DNA of 60,000 bases, taken from NCBI RefSeq assembly GCF_029227915.1, contig NC_079882.1, positions 9,736,001-9,796,000 of the forward strand, given 5' to 3'. Below are positions 35,801 through 45,687 of this stretch, piece by piece. Made by a program: the position numbers and the translations under genes. The notes under the pieces were generated by a model, which worked only from the letters and a program-made list of their open reading frames with translations, ran no database searches and had not been told where the DNA came from. Source of the DNA: Hydractinia symbiolongicarpus. Taxonomy: Eukaryota; Cnidaria; Hydrozoa; Anthoathecata; Hydractiniidae. Numbering within the stretch: the stretch's first letter is position 1; every line of letters begins with the position of its first letter.

Positions 35801-35888
35801 ACTTTTAAATCACGTGCATGTTGTGTTTGCAGAAGTTGATGGAGAAATGCGTGCTTCGACGTCTTATGGCGGTATTGTGGCGCTTTAA
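32810..35888 (+). pseudogene. Prolyl-4-hydroxylase-type 2OG-Fe(II) oxygenase gene, decayed
   Basis: Possible exons 32810-32813, 32939-32994 and a long exon from 33438 join in phase. Coding includes TEDECESIIRNCEKEKLQN, an HRD metal-binding motif (33927-33935), YLNDDFKGGETRFYIPHDSL and KYILKSDVML, the order of a P4Hc domain. Downstream (34381 on) lies a segment like an F-box (PVEIWKHILCYIDDELTLKN), then an Asp/Ser/Glu-rich stretch and a Cys-containing C-terminal region ending at TAA 35886-35888. Damage: TAA at 33600-33602 and 33873-33875, a frame change around a 13-bp-arm hairpin at 34341-34370, and a compensating shift near 35005. The distal iron-ligand His expected before E-S-L is Pro (CCC, 34173-34175). 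AATAAA follows at 35935. It may be a recent pseudogene, since codons elsewhere remain good. Confidence 0.75.
34341..34370. repeat. Perfect hairpin at the oxygenase frameshift
   Basis: CGCTTACTATTTC at 34341-34353 and its exact reverse complement at 34358-34370 flank a 4-base loop, GACA. Just upstream, CGCTTACTATG gives an additional direct partial copy. The reading frame changes exactly here and protein-like coding resumes after it. Confidence 0.85.
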
Positions 35889-37081
35889 TCAGGTACAAAA
35901 TGTATATTGATATAAATGAAATGTCAGTACTGTCAATAAATTAACTTTGTGAAATTTACCAAAATATTATGTTTTACGTTAAATTTGTGTTATATTTAAA
36001 TCGTAGAAAAGTAAGAATGTCTTCTGTAGTGAAATTGTTAATGTTTATTTGTTTTTACCTTTCTAGAACACTGCTTTTCATTTTCAAAAGGTTTTTTGAA
36101 TTCAACCTATTTCTTCATAACTTCGACCTTGTTTTTGTGGAATGTGTTTTGTGAAGATGGTAAGATTACACGATTTTATAAAGAGACATTGGCAATAACT
36201 TAGAATTTAATCCTTGTCCAAATAGTTTGGTAATATCTGCTTAAGAAATGTTTGTTCATTTTCTTTTATATTTCAGCCTTTTATGACATTAAAAAAGAGG
36301 AGGAAAGTTATAGAAGAACTTCACATTTTTATGTTTTGCATTGACACTTATTGTAACTTTTTCCTAGTAGATTCTAGCAGCGCGCATTTTTGAGCGTTGT
36401 TCGCTTCATTAGTCAGTTACGGTTGACAAGGATGTGAACTTTTTAAAAAAATCACCCATGTTGATATTTAAGCAATATTGATATTAATTATGCACCTAAT
36501 GTGTCCTAACTTGCAACTCAATAAAATCGCGAAATCGGGGGAAATAAAAGCGCTTTATTTTAAATTTTTTCACGAAAAATAACGTTCGTTCGATCATTTT
36601 AATGATCATTCGCGAATTATTACACGAAACAATAATATCATGCTTTTACATTTTTTTAAAAAAAGTAGTTCACTTTTCCTTCAATATGCGACTTATATTT
36701 ATTTGAGATTTATTTTTAATATTTGTTATCCAGTTTCTGTTTTGTATTTTATTATTTATTAAAATTCAAGAATTATTTGGTATTTAATATAATTTATTTA
36801 ATATGTTAAGATTTACGTTCACACATTTTTTCCCTGGCATGAGGTTTATTGAAGATGGATGTTTTTTTCTCTTCTCTTCAAACTTGAAGTACTGTTGAAA
36901 CCATAGTTCTTCGTAATTCCGAATTCATAGCACAGTTGCTTAACACAGGCATCACAATTATGTAGATTATGCATCGTTGTTAGAGTTAGTGTCTATATTG
37001 ACAGTATGTTAAACTCATTGTTTTTAGTGTGTATAAAAACTTTTTTCATGTAAGTGCAGAAGAGATGCAAGTTTGAGATGT
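35889..37081. other. Spacer between the oxygenase relic and MRPL58
   Basis: No gene is seen. The sequence is AT-rich with homopolymer runs, and short ORFs lack codon structure. The MRPL58 promoter must lie in the right half, but no recognisable element was identified. Confidence 0.4.
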
Positions 37082-40000
37082 ATGCAAGAAATGATGCTTC
37101 GCGTCAACAAGGTAATTTTATCTTTGCGATATCGTAAACTTATGTTATTCCTGTCTACTTAAATGTATCCCCTGTATACACAAATGTCTCCCCTGTCTCA
37201 CAAATGTCTCCCATGTTTGCACAAATGTCTCCCCTGTCTCACAAATGTCTCCCACGTACACAAATGTCTCCAATGTTTACACAAATGTCTCCAATGTCTA
37301 CACAAATGTTTCCCAACTACACAAATCTCTCCTCTGTCTACACAAATGTCTTCCCTGTCTACACAAATGTCTCCCCTGTCTACTCGTTTAAGATATTTAA
37401 GATGAAATAACATATTATTTAGATTGTGCGATATTTTTCATCTAACCAAAAGGTTGATGTGAGCACTCTGCTTGATAAAGCAACAAAAGGTAATTTTGAA
37501 TCTTTTAACATTGTTACAAAAGCCAACATCTTAGTTAGACCACGTTTACACGCAGGCGGGATAAAAATCTCATCCCTAGATGAAACAAAAAGTGTTTACA
37601 CTTGAGCCTGAAATCAGCATATTTTTATCCCAGCATGATTGTTCATTACTTTTGCCGACTCGGCGTATGTTAATTGGAATTGATTTTTTTAAAATTTTTA
37701 AGTACAAAAGTCAAACAAGAAACGCAGAACGATGGCGCATGAGAAAAAAATGTAAGGACAGGGTTGAGCTCTCACGTCTCCTGACAATAACAGTGGACAA
37801 AAAAGATGGCCATTGTGTTGGATGACATACACCATTGGAATAGTAAAGTTCTTGTTCTTTTGGAAAATATTTATCTAGAAATCTTTTTTTAAAATCATAT
37901 TAATCCTATCCAAACATCAACAGGATGGAAATGAAAATATTTTGTACACAAAAAATATATGTGTGGGAGAGCTAAAAAAAGCAATGATAGGATAATTGAT
38001 GATAAAGAAGATTTATATACCTGTCGGTAAAACTGTCGAGTAATCCCATAAAATTCACTCCTATTATTTAACGGGACAAAAGTTTACGCAAATTTAACTT
38101 TTGTTTTGCTTTCATTTGTAATCGATTTCATGTTGATTTTAATCACTTAAATCGTTCAAGCATTAATTTCTTTTGTTATGAACTTAATTACTTTTACCTG
38201 ATTGGTTAAAAGTATTCGAAAAAGATTTCGGCGGGAACTTTGTGAATACCTACAAAAGCATTTGTTTTATTTCTAATTATACAATAAAAACAATAAAACA
38301 AATATTGCATATGCGTCTTTGTTGGATATCAGATTTATCTACTCTCGACATAAGGTAATATTTCACTAGACTGCGCTTCTTGAAATATTGTTTTGTCTCG
38401 AGTAAATAAATCTTGATATTCAACAAATAGGCATGCAAAGAGTTCCACTTCTTCCGAAGTTATCTTTTCTTTCTCCGTTAAAAAGGCTTAAGTGAATTAG
38501 TAGCCTCAGGTAAAACTCAACTCAGTCTTGATTGTACTTTTAATTTTTCATAGAAAGTGGTCACACGTTAAATTTACATATGCAAGGTTCTAGACCTAAA
38601 ACCATGCTACTTGTCAAGTAGGTGCCACGAAGTACGGTGAAAACTTGATTTTTTAGAAAAGCTGCATTTTTCGCTATAGCGCAAATAACTCGCAGGTTTT
38701 TAACTTTTGGTGTGTGGTAATTTTTGTCATTTTCACTTCTTTTTTTGCTATCTAGATAAATTTGTCTTCAAATTTGTTCGAAGCTCTGGACCTGGAGGAC
38801 AGAATGTCAATAAACGTATGTGTTATTTATGTGCCATGTCACATATTAATTTTCACGGGTTTCGTAGTTTCCGCGAAATATTATTTAAGATAACATTCGC
38901 AAAAATTAAGAAATATCAATAATTCACGAATCCTTTTTTTGAAAAATAGTGGAAAAGAACAAGAGCACAAAAAAATGAACCCCAAAGTCAACAAAAAATC
39001 ATTAAAAGTATAGTTCTATGGTATATTTTAGTGAATACGAAAGTTGAACTGCGTTTCAAAATAGCAAGTGCTGATTGGTTGCCATCCCATGTTGTCTCAA
39101 AACTGCTGACTCAGGTACGCCGATAGTTTGTGTTTTTAAAAGAATTCGTACTTAACATTTTCCCGCTATTTTATTCATCTCGCTATTTTAAGATTTTTCC
39201 TGTCTGTTGTTGGGGAACTAAAGCAAATCTTAGCCACTTCTTAGCAAAATTAAATTATTTCTTTTAATCAATCAATCGTTTGATTAAAAGAAATACTTTA
39301 ATTTGTGATCGTAAATACCCTGACAAAGACAGTCAGTCATACAAATTTGTGAATGGACACCGTAAAAGAAAACATTTTCGCGAGTTTTGCGTTTGGCTTA
39401 ATTTTCTCATATTAGAACTTTTGTTAATTTTAGCCGGAAATTTACTTTCGCAGATGCCAATTTTTTTATTTTAAGGGGAACCTGTTTGAGAGATTAACTA
39501 TATGCGATCATGATTTCAATTTTTGGTAACGGCGTTTTTTTACGTATTTTTTTTACTAAACACGAAAATAACATCAGTAAAGAAAAATTTAGAATTCGTG
39601 AATTAGCTAAAGGCTGAAACTTAATTTTCTGGAAAGCCAATTTTGTAACATTTTTCAGGAATTTAATTTCGCGGATAAAATTCGCAAAATTTAGTTTTTA
39701 CGAAAATCAATTTTATATAGTATATTGATAATGGAAAATATAAAAACCTTGGCAGCTACTTCAAAACACAAGGATCTACTTATTTTCCTAATGCTTTGAA
39801 AACGGATTTATTTTATACTAAATATAAGTTCAAAAATCAATGCGCCTTTTTAAACCGAAGCAGGCGATCTTTTGTAAGCCGTTGATTCGTGTTTGAGCAG
39901 TCCATACCAGCCAAACTTTAGACAACCTAATATTTAAAAATGTTTGACAAGTCTTGGATTCTCATGAAATTTAAATTCTAAATTTTCATGGTTAACATTT

Positions 40001-40271
40001 AATGTTCCCTGTTATTTAGGCGAAGAACGATATTAACAAAGAAGGAGAGCTAATTGTGACGTCAGAGAAAAGCCGGTCACAACATCGCAATATGGCGGAT
40101 GCTTTGCAAAAAATACGAGCTATTATATGTACGGCTGCGTATGAACCCGAAGCTCCCACAGAAGAAACATTGAGAAAAATAGAGAAGAGAATTGAAAGAG
40201 CTAATGAGAAACGACTGACAGACAAGAAATTTAGATCAACAAAAAAATTGGATAGAAAAAGTATCGAGTAG
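37082..40271 (+). CDS. MRPL58: MRPL58/ICT1, mitochondrial peptidyl-tRNA hydrolase, 5 exons
   Basis: Class I release-factor-like protein that frees nascent chains from stalled mitochondrial ribosomes and is a subunit of the large mitoribosomal subunit in animals. Exons 37082-37111, 37423-37489, 38756-38815, 39032-39114 and 40020-40271 have GT-AG borders and matching phases, giving 163 codons plus TAG. The catalytic motif SSGPGGQNVNK is in exon 3 (GGQ at residues 46-48), followed by KVELRFKIASADWLP and, in exon 5, TSEKSRSQHRNMADALQKIR, with a Lys/Arg-rich C-terminal tail typical of ICT1. It lacks the codon-recognition domains of true release factors, as expected. The N-terminus is short and basic, suitable for mitochondrial import. 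Start could be 37082 or the in-frame ATGs at 37091/37094; 37082 is the first ATG after an upstream in-frame stop. Confidence 0.93.
37153..37385 (+). repeat. Minisatellite filling MRPL58 intron 1
   Basis: Eleven imperfect units of 19-21 bases with consensus close to CAAATGTCTCCCCTGTCTA stand head to tail and make up about three quarters of the 311-bp intron. The array starts about 40 bases after the exon 1 donor and ends about 35 bases before the exon 2 acceptor. It is C-rich and T-rich on the sense strand, unlike other introns here. Confidence 0.9.
39258..39293. repeat. Perfect 14-bp-arm hairpin in MRPL58 intron 4
   Basis: TTTCTTTTAATCAA at 39258-39271 and its exact reverse complement at 39280-39293 flank 8 bases. 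It is intronic, with no evident function. Confidence 0.8.
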
Positions 40272-40397
40272 AACTTGTGAGCTCAAGTCATTCGACGAAC
40301 GTTTAGACAGACGATAAAGATTTTTGGCCGTCTTTTAGTAAAAATGTTTTAATGAAAGAATAATTAAATGAGCCATGTAATTTGCTTAATTAAAAAT

Positions 40398-41305
40398 ACT
40401 AGTCGTTAGCCCGTGGAAAAATCCACGGGTTCGCCCGTCCTTTTTACACCGCATTGCGTGCGTCTCGCTAACTGCGCAGCTAAGCTACCATTTTGCGTGA
40501 CAGACAGACGGAAGAACGGACAGCCGTATACGGGTATTATAATTAGAAAGTAGTCGTTAACCCGTGGAGGAATCCACGGGGTCACTCGTCGCGCTCGCTT
40601 GTCCTTTAAACTTACCCGTCGCAACAAAGTGGACAGAAATATATCGCATTTGATATTCGTGCACATTTTAAAAATTTCGTGTTTCCGTCACGGGACGCCG
40701 CTTTCGCGGACAGACAGACAGACGACGGCTATTATTAAGGAGACTAGTCATTAACCCGTGGAAAAATCCATGGGGTCGCCCGTGGCGTTCGCTCGTCTTT
40801 TAAATTTACCCGTCGCAACAAAGTGGATAAAAATACATCGCATTTGATATTCGTGCGCATATTAAAAATTTCGTGTTTCCGTTACGGGACGCCTTTTTTG
40901 CGGACAGACAGACAAAATAAGGCTATTATTAAAGAGACTAGTCGTTAACCCGTGGAAAAACCCACGGGGTCGCTCGTCGCGTTCGCTCGTCCTTTAAATT
41001 AACCCGTTGCAACAGTGGACAGAAATATATCGCATTTGGTATTGGTGCGCATTTTAAAAATTTCGTGTTTCCGTTACGGGACACGGCTTTCGCGGACACA
41101 CAGACAGACAGACGACGGCTATTATTAAAGAGACTAGTCGTTGCCCGTGGAAAAATCCACGGGTTCGCCCGTCCTTTAAATTTACCCGTCGCAACAAAGT
41201 GGATAAAAATATGTCGCATTTGATATTCGTGTTGCCGCAACATCATTTTCTAACTCAGCGGGGGTCCGCGCAGAGACAGACAGACGACGGGTATTATTAT
41301 AGAGA
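40398..41305. repeat. Tandem array of a ~194-bp hairpin-headed repeat (five copies)
   Basis: Copies begin near 40398, 40549, 40743, 40937 and 41133, each opening with (A)CTAGTCGTT followed by a short hairpin, CCCGTGGAAAAATCCACGGG. The body contains GTCGCAACAAAGTGGA, ATCGCATTTGATATTCGTG and TTTCGTGTTTCCGTTACGGG, and ends with a CAGACAGACAGACGACGG tail and GGCTATTATTA. Spacing between full copies is 194-196 bases. Some units are shortened or have lost the middle. It directly follows the MRPL58 3' end. Repeats opening with this hairpin are abundant in cnidarian and some mollusc genomes (recollection, unverified). No coding potential. Confidence 0.85.
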
Positions 41306-42075
41306 TATGTAAGTTGATGTGAGTTGATGTAAGTTGTTATAAATTAGATACTGTGCACGTGTTCTGAAAAATCACATTTGGAAAGAACAAAGAACAGGGA
41401 CAATCCTGGGAAAGATTTTTTTCTTAATTTTTGCACAAAATATGAATGGTTAAGCATAATCTCTGCTTGGTACATCGAACACACGCCTTTAAAAGCTGGA
41501 AGCGAGTGTCAAATTTTAACCGCGCCTTAGATCGCACAACTAGTTTGTTTCAGATCAATCTTCGCCACCTTGTAATGTCTAGGTAAAAAGACCCTGGGGG
41601 AAAGGTTACCAATATTTGAGAAACACTGTAACTTGAAAATAGAAATAAAGAAATAAATTGAGATCTCAGCTGACCTGAATGTATAGTTAGCTGGCTGAAT
41701 TCACTTTGAGATTATTTGGTAATAGAACATTGACATGCAAACCGTAAAATATTTCGAACTTCCCTATTCAAATTTTAAAATATTAAAGATAGAAATAAAA
41801 CGATATTTTAGCTGACCTAAGCACACGGTTTGTTGGCCAAATTCACTTTAAAATTCAGACCTTCCATAGTGCTGTCAAGTCAAAAGATGAAAAAAAGTAT
41901 TACTGAATCTGCGAACGCTGGAAGAACGTACAAGCATTTATTTCGCAACCAAACTCTTAGAATATCTCATAGTTTGAGCCTTTTCACAGTCACCCTTAGT
42001 TTATAAAGAAAAAAATGATTAAAGACTTGGTTTCCTAGTTAAAGCGTTGCAATACATAATGTACGATATATAGAT
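41306..42075. other. Spacer between the two hairpin-repeat arrays
   Basis: No gene or clear repeat is seen; the sequence is AT-rich and non-coding in all frames. It may be unique sequence splitting one array, since the same repeat begins again at 42076. Confidence 0.4.
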
Positions 42076-42350
42076 ACTAGTCGTTAGCCGTGGAAAAATC
42101 CACGGGGTTGCCCGTTCTTTATATATCACGTTTCGTGTTTCCGTTACGGGACGCGGTGACCCTTTTGAACACACAGAATACGGCTATTATTATAGAGACT
42201 AGTCGTTGCCCGTGGAAAAATCCACGGGTTCGCCCGTCCCTTATATTTACCCGTCGCAACAAAGTGGGTAAAAATATATCGCATTTGATATTCATGTTTC
42301 CGTAACATCATTTTCTAACTCAACGGGGGGTCCACACAGAGACAGACAAC
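42076..42350. repeat. Second array of the hairpin-headed repeat (two short copies)
   Basis: Copies start at 42076 and 42198. The first is only about 122 bases and lacks most of the central block; the second keeps the head, the GTCGCAACAAAGTGG block and a GACAGACA tail. Same orientation as the array at 40398-41305. The remaining bases up to 42679 hold nothing recognisable and should contain the promoter of the next gene. Confidence 0.85.
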
Positions 42351-42679
42351 TATGCAGATTCCTGATGTTTAAAAGAAGAGCTCCATTAGTAATTTAGAAA
42401 TCAGTATGAGCATAGCAGGCAAGTTTGAAAATTAGTAGAATTTTGTCAATTTTATCAGCGTTTCCAGTTTTATAAAATAGAAAGAATGGGTTAAAAAATT
42501 TAAAAAAAAGAAGTATTGATGACGTCGTCAACCTATATCCTACAACCGTTTTCTTTCCTAATCATGTGGATAAATCTATGTTACGTTATATACATTAATG
42601 ACGTCAAATTGATGTTTTATTGACATTGAACACGACTTCATATTATGTAAGGCAAAGAATCCAAATTGACGTGGAAAAC

Positions 42680-44410
42680 ATGGGAAACAAATCATCAAAG
42701 TACGTCAAGAAATACGAACATCATTTGCAACTGGAAGCTGTGCAGAAAACACTGGTGGAGCTGCAACATGAAGTACGGCAGCAGAAAGATGAGGTTGCGG
42801 AGAAAAATAAACGTAACAAAACCGAAATAAAAACCTTAAAAGATCTTCATGAGAAACAGGTTAGTAGTAAACTTTGTTCCTACTGCTCCTGCACAGTCCA
42901 TGTACAGCCAGACTGATAGAAAACAATGAAAGAATCATAGGAATGGGAACTAGTTTAAGTTAGTGTATTCATTGGGAACATTCTGGATTAGTATCACAAA
43001 AAATTTATATATAAGGATGAAGATGAAATAACATAAAAATAGCAACTTCTTCGCTATGCTATGTTATCTGTTGTGCTGTCGCTAAAGCTTTGTCGAAATT
43101 TTATTTTCCGATTACTTTGGAAGAAAGTGAGATTATATGCAATTACTTGATTAAAATATATGGATAACCTAATGCGGTAAATGTTAGCTTTGTAGTATGA
43201 GAAATCATTATCATCATTGTCGGCTTAGCGTCCGTTTTCCAAGCTAGCATGGGTTGGACGGGGTATATTAATAACCCTCTTTCAATCTGATCTAGACAAT
43301 TAGTTCTAAACTCAAATTCCTGTCTGTTCTTATTACCTCCATCCAAGTCTTTCTCAGTTCCTACACTTGGTAGTTCCTACACTTTCTTACACAATCATCC
43401 TTCCTTCATTCTTTGTGCTCCAACCAACTTAATCTTCTTATCTAGATAACATATTTAATGCTATGGATGCCTAGCCTGCTTCTTAGATCATCTAAACACT
43501 GTCTGTCTCTAAGACTGGCGTTATACATCTACCTAACCATTCTCATATCATTCCTTTCTAAACGGTTAAGATCTTTCGGATTCACTGGAAGCAGAAATAT
43601 CTTTTATTATTTCTCATATATTTTTTAGAAAAGTTGTTTCCTCGCAAGTGAACGTGACGTCGAACTCCTGAAGAAAGATATATCACGTTTGAAAGAATTG
43701 GACGAACTGAAGCGTGCAATGCGAAAATTGAATAACGACCATCTGGATGACAGGACGAATTTTCACAGCAAAATAAAACAAGTGATTGAAAAAGAAAGAG
43801 AAGCCTGGGAAAAAGACGTGTTCGAGTTAAGAGTAAGTTTTTCGAGTTAAGAAAAGTTGTCGAGTCTTAGTTTATCGGGTTTTAAGAGAAATTTTTTTGA
43901 ATTTAGTTTCATTTTTCGAATTGAGAATAAATTGAGTGTAAGTTGTTCGAGTTGAGTTGAAATTGTCATGTGTAAGTTTGTCGAGTTGATAGCAAGTGGC
44001 TTTGAAAAATGAAAAGTCTCTAAAACTTCCACCCGAATGGTTTTGAAAGATTTTAATTAGTTCTGTCCAAAATATTGTTACCATAGGAACGTTATGAAAC
44101 CATGAAAAAATATTCTATGGAGTTAATTTCTTCAGACCTTTCTCACGAGCGCGAGATTAAAGAACTTCAAAATCGAATCCGTTTCGTTGAAAATAAATGC
44201 GCTTACTCGACAAAGAAAGATGATGTATCTCAAATGCCGAGTCACATTTCAACGAACAGAAGCAGAAGTATATCACCGAACGAAAGCTTTAGTGGAAACG
44301 AGGCTAGCAATCCCTACGAATTGAAATTTTCCAAAATAAACATGGCAATGAAAAAGTTGAAGGATGACATCAAAATTGCAGAAATAAAAAAATGTAACTC
44401 ACAATTTTAA
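42680..44410 (+). CDS. Coiled-coil protein with N-myristoylation signal, 3 exons
   Basis: Exons 42680-42859, 43629-43832 and 44087-44410 each join in phase 0 with GT-AG borders, giving 235 residues. The product starts MGNKSSKYVKKYE, a good N-myristoylation context (Gly2, Ser6, basic residues after). Nearly the whole protein from residue 15 to about 160 is a charged alpha-helical coiled coil rich in Glu, Lys, Gln and Leu (HLQLEAVQKTLVELQHE; VELLKKDISRLKELDELKR). A Ser/Asn-rich linker around residues 170-200 precedes a short Lys-rich helix at the C-terminus. I would expect a membrane-tethered scaffold or cytoskeletal linker. The layout recalls small myristoylated coiled-coil proteins such as CCDC69, but sequence identity is too weak to name it. 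An in-frame upstream ATG at 42620 is less likely since it would destroy the myristoylation start. Confidence 0.8.
43190..43600. mobile_element. SINE-like retroposon remnant in coiled-coil gene intron 2
   Basis: The block near 43203-43262 contains TCGGCTTAGCGTCCGTTTTC and GCTAGCATGGGTTGGACGG. Blocks very like these recur in retroposons of molluscs and other invertebrates, in my recollection, as a conserved SINE-type core. The sequence after it (to about 43600) is CT-rich and non-coding and may be the body of the same copy. No pol III boxes are clear in this copy, so it is a fragment. Family is not named. Confidence 0.45.
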
Positions 44411-44742
44411 TTCAATATATTGATTTTTTATTTTCATTCAGTCCTTTTTTACAATTATACAAAATCTAATAGAACTAAAAAAACTTCTGGATTCGGTCAT
44501 AAAACCTTGGAGGTTACTTTTTGGTACGATGACTATAACACATAGTTTTCAGTGAAGTCGTCTTTAATAATTTAGACGAATCACGTGATCACCTATATAC
44601 AACACATAGTGAGTCGATGAATCAAATAAAAATGCAATTGAGAAACTCTGTTTCTTTCTGCACAGTTTTTCTTCTTCAAGTGATATATTTCATAGTGTTG
44701 TAAAGTTTAAAATAATAACTTGTAAAAGTTTATTCCCAAAGT
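44411..44742. other. Short spacer upstream of the EF-hand-like gene
   Basis: About 330 bases between two genes on the same strand. AT-rich, with no clear polyadenylation or promoter motif; the coiled-coil gene must end and the next begin here. Confidence 0.4.
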
Positions 44743-45216
44743 ATGGCTGCTTTAACTTCATTTCAAGTTCTTCTTAATCGCATAACAGATCCCTCCACGG
44801 CAGAAGTATCTTCCCCACATTTACAAGAAATGTTTTCATTGCTTCATCCCACTCACAAATTGTCGAGTCAGCATTTTAATGATGCTATTCGTACCATATC
44901 CGGGGAAAATAAAAGCAGTTCAGAGGAGTATTGGTGCCACGTTAACGACCTACAAGATGTTATGAAGGAGCTCAATCGACGTATGGAGTTAAGAGAGAAA
45001 CTGTACTGGGATTTTCAATTCCTGGATGTGAAAAATAAAGGACGAATTTCGTTGGATAAAGCAAGAGTAATGTTCAAAGAAGTACATGGTGATGAATTGG
45101 AAAGTTTTTGGAAGCTATTTGAAGAGCAACAAATAGTTCCAAAAAATGAAGTGTATTTTGAAGAAATCGAACTTTTTTTGTGCCAAGTGCATTGCTCTCT
45201 TCTGAGCAGAGATTAA
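44743..45216 (+). CDS. EF-hand-like protein, single exon, 157 aa
   Basis: Intact intronless ORF from ATG 44743 to TAA 45214-45216, with AATAAA at 45223-45228, only seven bases after the stop. The product is mostly helical. Residues about 80-115 contain LYWDFQFLDVKNKGRISLDK, which has the helix-loop-helix layout of an EF hand, but loop positions 3, 5 and 12 are Lys where acidic residues are expected, so calcium binding is doubtful. The N-terminal 70 residues have another helical pair. The family is not recognised; EF-hand proteins of cilia (EFCAB or calmodulin-like flagellar proteins) are possible relatives. It is tail-to-tail with INPP4, whose stop is 471 bases away. Lack of introns is unusual beside its neighbours and could indicate an old retrocopy, but codon use and length look functional. 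Confidence 0.7.
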   Translation: MAALTSFQVLLNRITDPSTAEVSSPHLQEMFSLLHPTHKLSSQHFNDAIRTISGENKSSSEEYWCHVNDLQDVMKELNRRMELREKLYWDFQFLDVKNKGRISLDKARVMFKEVHGDELESFWKLFEEQQIVPKNEVYFEEIELFLCQVHCSLLSRD

Positions 45217-45687
45217 GTCGGTAATAAATATAGAAATATGATAAAAACAATTCATAATATCAAGCGATGTCAAAGAAAATAAAGGCTCAGTACTTTGTTA
45301 GGTTTCGTACAGTCAACAGCAGACTATACACGGTGATGCAGAAGGGTAGTAATAATCGCAACAATTGAATGTTTAGCTGGGAAACGTGGAGGGTGGGTAA
45401 GAAGAAAAAAGATATATCATTTTATGTTTTTAATAATGATAAAAAAATTATATTCGATATGTAAAATATAAGAACTGTATTGACAGAATATAGACAGACA
45501 AATAAAAACAAATTCATTTCAATTTATAATAAAAAAAATTACTGAGCGAAGTTAGTTTTTAAAAAGCTGTTTATTCTATTACTTGCTTTGGGGACGCTCT
45601 GTAAGACATGAAGTAACAGAAAAAACATGAACAGAAAACAAACAGGAACAAAGCAAAATAGAGGTATTTACAACTTAGAATTGCAGG
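45217..45687. other. Convergent 3' spacer
   Basis: Lies between the ends of the EF-hand-like gene (plus) and INPP4 (minus). On the minus strand an AATAAA (plus 45570-45575) stands about 115 bases past the INPP4 stop. No gene. Confidence 0.5.

Noticed and set aside
37163-37413. Three overlapping ORFs rich in Cys, Leu, His and Ser
   Set aside because: They are translations of the minisatellite and lie within MRPL58 intron 1.
40398-41305. CRISPR-like array
   Set aside because: The whole ~194-bp unit repeats with no unique spacers, and the genome is eukaryotic.
42680-44410. Naming the coiled-coil gene CCDC69
   Set aside because: Only the general layout (myristoylated start plus coiled coil) agrees; no diagnostic sequence block is shared.
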